Shown here: positions 49,101 through 64,000 of the stretch, one piece after another
Layout: each line of letters opens with the position of its first letter
Position numbering within the stretch: position 1 is the first letter of the stretch
Assembly (NCBI RefSeq): GCF_023159225.1
Contig: NC_063166.1
Location: forward strand, 76,448,575 to 76,512,574
DNA from: Perognathus longimembris pacificus
Taxonomy: Eukaryota > Chordata > Mammalia > Rodentia > Heteromyidae
Reading direction: 5' to 3'
Length of the DNA: 64,000 bases
Notes under the pieces: generated by a model
What the model saw: the letters and a program-made list of their open reading frames with translations, nothing else
What the model was told of the DNA's origin: nothing
Database searches by the model: none
Program-made: the position numbers and the translations under genes

Positions 49101-52100
49101 ATCTGCAAAATGGGAACCTAAAAACACAATTGCTATTTACAACTTCCTTCTGAGGAGGATGGAGAAAAATGTATTGCCCTATTGCCCCCAAAACCATTCC
49201 TCCTCTTTTTGTTGTGCTGGTCCTGGGGCTTAAACTCAGAGCCTCAGCACTGTCCCTTGGCTTTTTTCACTTGAGGCTATTGCTCTACCCCTTGAGCCAC
49301 AGCTCCGCTTCTGGTTTTTTGGTGGTTAATTGGAGCCAAGAGTCTCATGGACTCTTAGTAATTGGAGATGAGAGTCTCACAGGCTGGCTACAAACCAAGA
49401 TCCTCAGATCACAGCTTCCTGCGTATCAAGGATTACAGACATGAGCCACCAGCACCCAGCTCCTATTGAGTACTTACATGGCTTGATAGGCAAAGATAGC
49501 CTAGAGCCAGGAGTAGTGGCTCACACCTACAGTCTCAGCTACTCAGTATGAGATTAGGAGGAGGCCGGTCTAGACAAAAAGTAAGCAAGACCATCTCAAC
49601 AACAAAAGAAGTCAGGTGTGGTGGTTCTCACCTACAGTGCCAGCTCCTTCAGAGGTATAAGTGAGAAGATCACAACTTATATTGGCTTGGGCAAAAACAT
49701 GAGAACCTATCTGAAAAACAGTAACTCACCCAAAAAGGGCTGCGGGGTATGAATTCTCAGAAAGCTTAGATCTGGAGGATTATAGTTGATGGTCAGCCCA
49801 AGCAGAAAAGCTCACTAGACTCCATCTCCAAAAAAAACCCAAACAAAACAAAAACAGCAAAAAGCAGGGCTAGAGGGATGGCTCAAGTGGTAGAAGCCAT
49901 CTTAGCGAATGTGAAACCCTGAGTTCAACTCCAGTGCTTAAAAAATAAATAAAAAGATTACAAACCCTGGTCACACCAAGGGTTTGCATGAGCTCAAGCA
50001 CTAACTCCTATTCCTAAGGTTTGTAAGTGAAAGAGGTGGGCATCTACTTCCAAAATCCCTGCCAAACTCACTGGTCTGATGCGGGGGCAACAAAGGAGCC
50101 AAAGAAGGCACTGCAGCAATGAGATTGCAGGGCAGGGGTAGTTCTCACCAAAACAGCTCTTGTTATCTGCTGCTAGCTTGTAGCCAGAGTTGCAGGCACA
50201 GTAGAATGTTCCAGGTGCATTGACACATTGGTGCTGGCAGCCATGTCCTCGCTCAGCACACAGATCCCCCCCTGAGTATACACAGAACTAGAATCAGCAG
50301 AGCACAGATTAGCAGAAGCCCCCAATGAATGGGAGGGCTTGCTAGGGACACTGTCAGATATGAGTCCATATATGTGTGTGTGTCTGTGTGTGTGTACACA
50401 TATATATGTACACATACACACACAGACACACACACATGCTGGTCCTGGGGCTTGAACTCAGGGCCTGGGCACTGTCCCTGAGCTTCTTTTGCTCAAAGAA
50501 GCATCCTACCACTTGAGCCACAGCTCCACTTCCAGGTTTTTTTGGTAGTTTACTGGAGATAAGAATCTCACTGACTTTCCCACTCAACTGGTTTCAAACC
50601 CGATCCTCAGATCTCAGCCTTCTGAGTAGCTAGGATATAGGGTGAGCCACTGATGCCTGGCTAGATAGATATGACTCATTTGAGAAGGGCCAATCCAGGA
50701 AAGAGTGGGACTTCAGCAGTTGTGGTGGAGGGCACTGGACTGGACTGGTCAGTGGGTGTGAAACGAGGTAGAGAAGTATTAAACCAAGGTGAGTTCACAA
50801 CTCAAAATGTGACTAGAACAGATCTTGTTGCATTTACTTAAAAATAAATTTTAAAAAAGAGCTGAAGCCAGGCCTGGTGGCTCACACCTGTGATCTTGAC
50901 TACTTGAGGCTGATTAGGAGGACCACGGTTCAAAGCTAGCCCCAGCAAACAGTCCTAGAGACCTCACTCCAGCCAACAGAAAGCTGGGAATGTGATTCGT
51001 TTATCCCAGCTACTGGGGAAAAGCAAGTGGGAAGATCTCCACCCAAGCTGGTCTAAGCAATTCAAGAAAAAGGGAAAGAAAAAAGCAAGCTGGGCACTGG
51101 TGGCTCATGCCTGTAATCCTACCTATTCAAGAGGCTGATAATCTTAGGATCACGGTTCAAAGCTAGCCTGGGCAGAAAAGTCTGTGAAACTTATCTCCAA
51201 TTAACCACCCAAAACCCAGAAGTGGAGCTATGGCTCCAAGTGGTAGAGCGCTTACCTTAAGCAGTGTGACTTTTGGCGGAATTACTCTGTGTTTTGAGGG
51301 ACTTCTTTATTAATTGCTTTTGAGCCGCAGTCTGTTCTCACTATTAGCCTGGGCTGGCCTCTTGCCTCAACCTCCCCAGAAGTGGGATGACAACCACCAC
51401 CTCCATGCCAGGCAAAGGTTAGAGTTTCCAGAGATGTGGATTGAAAAAACCACACCCCTTATCCTGGTGAGCAGGACCAGCTGAGGTTGCTCCTTGGGGG
51501 ACCAAGAAGCTAAGGAAAGGCGGCCACAGCTGGAATTGTACAGCCAACCCCACCCCACCCCCAGCAATACCTCAACTCCACCTGTGGGCAAAGCACCGCT
51601 GGAATGCTGGGCCCTCTTTAGGGAAGGCAGGAAGGGAAATCAAAGCAGGCAGCGACCTAGAGCTCTAGCCCCGCTCCAGCGCCCTGGGACTCACCGCACA
51701 GCCGGCCCTGGAACTGCAGGCCAAACTCTTGGATAAGGTCGAAGGACTCCACCAGGAAGACGTGCTTGTCCAGCGGGGGGGGACGCCATGGCGCGCAGGG
51801 AGCCCACGTCGGCGCGCTGCACCCCCACCGCGTAAATCTCGATGCCTCGGCGCGCGCCTGCGCCGCCACCTCGGCCACGCGGTCCTGGGGCCGCCCGTCG
51901 GTCACGATGACCGCCACGCGGGGCACGCGCTGCTCCAGCGGGCGCGCGCCCTCGGCCTCGCTGAAGGCCACGTTCATGGCGTACTGGATGGCCAGGCCGG
52001 TCATGGTGCCCTGCGCTAGCGGCACCAGGGCGCGGATGGCGTGTTCCATGTCCTCCCGGCGAGAGAAGGAGCCCAGCGAAAAGACGCTCTGCACTTGGCT

Positions 52101-52561
52101 GGAATACTGGATCACACCGACGCGGGTGGCGTTGAACCCCACATCCAAGTTGTGGAGCAGGCCCACGAGAAACTTCCGCATGGTCTCGAACTCGAAGGGG
52201 CGCACGCTGCGGGAGCTGTCAATCACAAACACCAAATCCAGGGGTCCAGTGTGGCACCTGGGACCTGCCGGGTAGATCAAGGAGGACTTTTGAAGGTCAG
52301 CAAAGGCTGATCTCCCAGAAGACACCCCTCCTCTCCAGGGAAAGCCAGAAGAGGAGTGGTGTCCAGCAGAGCATGCATCTAGCACATGCAAGTTTTCTGG
52401 CACATTCCGGGCGTGCAGCAGGTGATGGAAAGGTGCTTCCTCCGCTCCCCTCCTCCCACGGTGAGGGCTGGGCCGGCCTCACCTGCAGACTGGAGCTGGG
52501 TTTCCCAGGCCTGAAGAAGGAGCAGCAGTGTCAGCAGTGACCAGCAAAGGCGGCCCCTCAT
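43364..52561 (-). CDS. MATN4: Matrilin-4
   Basis: Ten coding exons on the minus strand: 52561-52483, 52264-51695, 50271-50149, 48858-48736, 48654-48532, 48414-48292, 45519-45106, 45021-44869, 43611-43504 and 43422-43364. The sum is 1875 nt, or 624 residues (human 622). Residues 1 to about 21 are a signal peptide. A first VWA domain (about 27-216) has the MIDAS motif DSSRS. Four EGF domains (about 217-380) each come from a 123-nt exon with six cysteines. A second VWA domain (about 381-569) has DGSKS and [10 protein letters not shown] linker with CEC follows, then a short C-terminal coiled coil (606-624, heptads [12 protein letters not shown]). The protein is a secreted, oligomeric adaptor of extracellular matrix. 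All introns are GT-AG in phase 1, except the last, which is AT-AC. Exon 2 carries two mutually compensating one-base indels (listed separately). The gene is head to head with RBPJL. Confidence 0.97.
43423..43503 (-). other. MATN4: 81-nt AT-AC (U12-type) intron of MATN4
   Basis: On the minus strand the intron starts ATATCCTTGG and ends CGCTCAC. TCCCTTAAC (43438-43430) differs at one place from the U12 branch-site consensus and lies 8-9 bases before the AC end. Splicing here joins AAC C to TG GCC, giving LTQN-LAQL as in other matrilins. Matrilin genes are textbook carriers of an AT-AC intron before the coiled-coil exon. Read straight through, the intron stays open and would add 27 residues. Confidence 0.9.
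43762..44150. repeat. Purine-only tract with a 147-bp tandem repeat (MATN4 intron)
   Basis: Nearly 390 bases are almost entirely A and G on the + strand. The stretch beginning 'gagggaagaggagaagg' occurs at 43781 and again at 43928, a period of 147 bp, with near identity over at least 115 bases. It lies in the intron upstream of the exon at 43611-43504. The MATN4 transcript is therefore pyrimidine-rich here. Confidence 0.9.
45978..46062 (+). repeat. Monomeric ID element
   Basis: The sequence 'ggatttagctcagtggaagg', 'cttgcctggcaagtgcaaga' and 'ctgagttcagtcctcagct' is followed by poly(A). This is the classic rodent ID/BC1-type tRNA-derived SINE. It lies in a MATN4 intron. Confidence 0.88.
46129..46183. 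repeat. (TG)n(TA)n microsatellite
   Basis: A compound repeat in a MATN4 intron: about seven TG units followed by about 21 TA units. Confidence 0.93.
47008..47240 (-). repeat. B1-ID composite SINE, minus strand
   Basis: It runs from 'cacgaagtttgacctctgga' to 'catgaaccaccagcgcccag'. Part of the B1 end (gagtaattaggatgatagac) is tandemly duplicated near 47182-47226. Confidence 0.85.
48125..48172. repeat. CA-rich simple repeat
   Basis: An imperfect ACACAC/CTACACAC repeat in a MATN4 intron, just downstream in the transcript of the fourth EGF exon. Confidence 0.85.
49208..49470 (-). repeat. B1-ID composite SINE, minus strand
   Basis: It runs from 'tgctggtcctggggcttaaa' to 'acatgagccaccagcaccca', with an internal duplication of the 'attggag...agagtctca' part. 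Confidence 0.86.
49505..49945 (+). repeat. Cluster of degraded B1-ID composite SINEs
   Basis: Two or three nested or adjacent copies start near 49507, 49612 and 49760. The last carries the ID-like right half (gggatggctcaagtggtaga). Boundaries are unclear. Confidence 0.7.
50366..50434. repeat. (GT)n/(CA)n palindromic simple repeat
   Basis: TG units run into TA units and then CA units, making a near-palindrome about 69 bases long. It abuts the SINE at 50435-50665. Confidence 0.88.
50435..50665 (-). repeat. B1-ID composite SINE, minus strand
   Basis: It runs from 'catgctggtcctggggcttg' to 'gtgagccactgatgcctggc' on the + strand. Confidence 0.86.
50870..51265 (+). repeat. Two adjacent B1-type composite SINEs
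   Basis: The first begins 'ccaggcctggtggctcacac' near 50870 and is degraded. The second begins 'gggcactggtggctcatgcc' near 51091 and reaches the ID-like part 'gctatggctccaagtggtag'. Both lie in the MATN4 intron between the VWA1 and first EGF exons. Confidence 0.8.
51775..51850 (-). other. MATN4: Compensating one-base indels in MATN4 exon 2 (VWA1)
   Basis: Read on the minus strand, the expected VWA wording stops after VAAQARA. The next roughly 22 codons make sense only in another frame, where they give [10 protein letters not shown] and [10 protein letters not shown]; then the first frame resumes at [11 protein letters not shown]. This needs one missing base in the GG at 51849-51850 and one extra in the eight-G run at 51775-51782. 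No stop codon intervenes. An assembly error in GC-rich homopolymers is the simplest explanation. Confidence 0.85.
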
Positions 52562-52894
52562 GGTGCTTGGGCAGCAGAGAATGGAGGAGCCGGTTCCTGG
52601 AGGGAGGGGCATATGGAGGAAGAGGGGAGGGCTGGGTTTATTCCACCAGTATCTGTTTATGTGTATATTTGACATGTTTCATAGTGGAAAATGTCTCCAC
52701 TTGGACATTGCTGGGCAACCCAAGAGGTTCTTTGTAGAACTACAGAAAGTTACACTTTGCTGAACTGCAAGATGGTAAATAAATAAAAAGCAGACTGAAA
52801 GGGTACAGTATTTAAGACCCAAAAAATTGGTCTTTCCTAAATGCTCTAGTCAAATGCACTGTGACATTTGTTTGCTTGTTTGTTCGTTTATTCT

Positions 52895-53122
52895 TATAGT
52901 TGGTACTGGGCTTGGACACAGAGCCTCTCACTTGGCTTCTTAGCTCAAGGCTGGTGCTCTACTACTTGAACCACACCTCCATGCCCAGCTTTTTGTGGTG
53001 AATTGGAGGTAAAAGTCGCACGGGCTTTCCTGCCCAGGCTGGCTTCAAACCTTGATCTTCAGATCTCAGCCTCCTAAGTAGCTAGGATTACAAACAGGAG
53101 CCGCTGGCATCCAGAGCCTTGT
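52895..53122 (-). repeat. B1-ID composite SINE between MATN4 and RBPJL
   Basis: It runs from 'tagttggtactgggcttgga' to 'ggagccgctggcatccagag' on the + strand. It sits inside the shared 1.2 kb intergenic region of the divergent pair. Confidence 0.85.
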
Positions 53123-53583
53123 GACATTTAACCCTTTCTCTAATTCTTACACTAAGTTTATTGTCCCCATTGTACAGATGAGGAAACCGGGGCTTGGAGA
53201 AGTTTAAGCTCTGGTACCAAAATCATGTAACAATCCAGAAAAAAGCTCCGTGCCTCTCTGCTTCTGTGAGCCAGCTGGGGTGTTCTGAGCCTTCTTTTCA
53301 GGAAAGGGGAGCCTGGACATTCCCTACCCCTTCCCCGCACACAGGAGCCTCTGTGTGGGCTGTTTCTGTAATCCCACTGGGACCCACACACAGCCCAACC
53401 GCAGGTGGCAGGAAAGGCCACGCCCCGTTGCTGGGTGGGGCTTGGGAGTGATGGGACTGTGAGTGGACCATAACCCACACCGTGCACATGAACTGCAAGC
53501 CTGGTGCCTAGGCGCCGGGCCTACTCTCGGGAGAGGCCGCCAGGGGGCGCCTGCTGGGTCTAGATGCTACTGCTAGGTGCCCC

Positions 53584-53612
53584 GTGGGAAGCCCACATCT
53601 GCCCAGCAGGTG
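53584..53612 (+). promoter_or_regulatory. RBPJL: Putative PTF1 bipartite site upstream of RBPJL
   Basis: GTGGGAA (53584-53590, an RBPJ-type TC-box in reverse) is followed five bases later by the E-box CATCTG (53596-53601), and a second E-box CAGGTG lies at 53607-53612. An E-box about one helical turn from TTCCCAC is the known arrangement for the PTF1 trimer, which is known to drive Rbpjl itself. The site lies about 95 bases before the TATA-like box. Confidence 0.55.
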
Positions 53613-53676
53613 TCCCTGCCTGAGCAAACAGGGGCCCTGGAGCCCCAGGGGCCTTGTAGATAAGGCCTGGACAAGA

Positions 53677-53682
53677 TATATA
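53677..53682 (+). promoter_or_regulatory. RBPJL: TATA-like box of RBPJL
   Basis: TATATA lies 117 bases before the start codon, giving a likely transcription start near 53707. A GATA-like motif (tagataagg) lies just upstream. Confidence 0.6.
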
Positions 53683-53793
53683 CTGCACAAAGGAAGGAAG
53701 GTCGGGAGCAGAGGTGTGCGGGGCTCCAGGGACGGCAGCACTGGACGCACCCAGAGGGCAGCGAGAGAGCGGCCAGGGCCTCGCCAAGCAGCC

Positions 53794-63439
<9,646 letters not shown>

Positions 63440-64000
63440 GTGCTGCCCACGCGCCCGGCCTGCCCACCCCCTGGGTCTGCTTCCTTGCCCCTGAGCTGTG
63501 AAAGGGCAGGAAGGGGCTGGCCCTACACCAGATCCTATGTGGCGCCCCTTAACAAGTACAGGAAAAGGCGGCCCGCTGAGCTGTGTCCGTCGTCTCAGTC
63601 ATTTGACCTGTAGATCTACTTAGAGCTTCCCTCCCCTCCCTCTTTTCTCCTGGGGCTCTTCCAGCGTCTCTTACTCCGTTTCACTTGAGCTGCAAAGCCA
63701 AGCCTGGAGCAATTGACCTTCAGGCATTTATGATCCACTCAAAAGAGGAAACACACAGCTTCACAAGGCCGGGCATGAGGCATGGCACCCCGGGCCTTCC
63801 TGGAGTACCAGATCTGACCTGGAGTGCCAACTTCAGGGGCACTAGGTGTCACCTGGAATAGCGGAACCGACTTATAGTCCAGTGTACTATTCTGAAACGC
63901 CAGGATCCGCCCTGGCTGTACTCACAAAGGCTGGAGCCAAGATACATCACTTGCCTGTTGTTGTTGTTGTTGTTGTTTGGGGGGGGGGGGGATTGTTGTT
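63440..64000. other. RBPJL 3' UTR and flank
   Basis: No AATAAA or ATTAAA is visible on the + strand after the stop codon within the window, so the poly(A) site cannot be placed. The window closes in a TTG repeat with a run of 12 G (about 63957-63992). No further gene is seen. Confidence 0.6.

Overview
This is nuclear DNA from a placental mammal, almost certainly a rodent. All genes are split by GT-AG introns and the gaps are packed with LINE-1 pieces, B1 and ID-type SINEs and CA/GA microsatellites. The commonest recent SINE is a dimeric ID-like element with clean target-site duplications, and B1-ID composites are also frequent. From general knowledge this points to a geomyoid rodent (kangaroo rat, pocket mouse or gopher group); that placement is inference.

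Gene order matches the human 20q13.12 semenogelin-WFDC region (SEMG1/2, SLPI, MATN4, RBPJL). From left to right there are: (1) two small seminal-vesicle secretory genes of the semenogelin-type 'REST' class on the + strand (coding spans 4895-5631 and 16073-16751), each inside one copy of a roughly 4.3 kb duplicated block; (2) SLPI on the - strand (22101-24102), a two-WAP-domain protease inhibitor; (3) a 19 kb gene-poor, repeat-rich interval; (4) MATN4 (matrilin-4) on the - strand (43364-52561), with all ten coding exons; (5) RBPJL on the + strand (53794-63439), with all twelve coding exons, head to head with MATN4 about 1.2 kb away. The window ends in RBPJL 3' flanking sequence.

The left half encodes seminal and mucosal secreted products: rapidly evolving seminal proteins and an antiprotease that is also present in seminal fluid. 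MATN4 is an extracellular-matrix adaptor. RBPJL is the pancreatic-acinar DNA-binding subunit of the PTF1 complex. Points of interest are: the fast divergence of the two seminal coding exons against conserved introns and UTRs; an 81-nt AT-AC (U12-type) intron in MATN4; two solo LTRs with intact target duplications (6 bp and 4 bp); single-base frameshifts in MATN4 exon 2 and RBPJL exon 6 that are either assembly errors or real lesions; a PTF1-like bipartite site upstream of RBPJL; and microsatellites that repeatedly abut SINE 3' ends.

I found no prokaryotic, phage, CRISPR or toxin-antitoxin system. Exon boundaries were read by eye from splice signals, phase and remembered family structure; no alignment or search was run.
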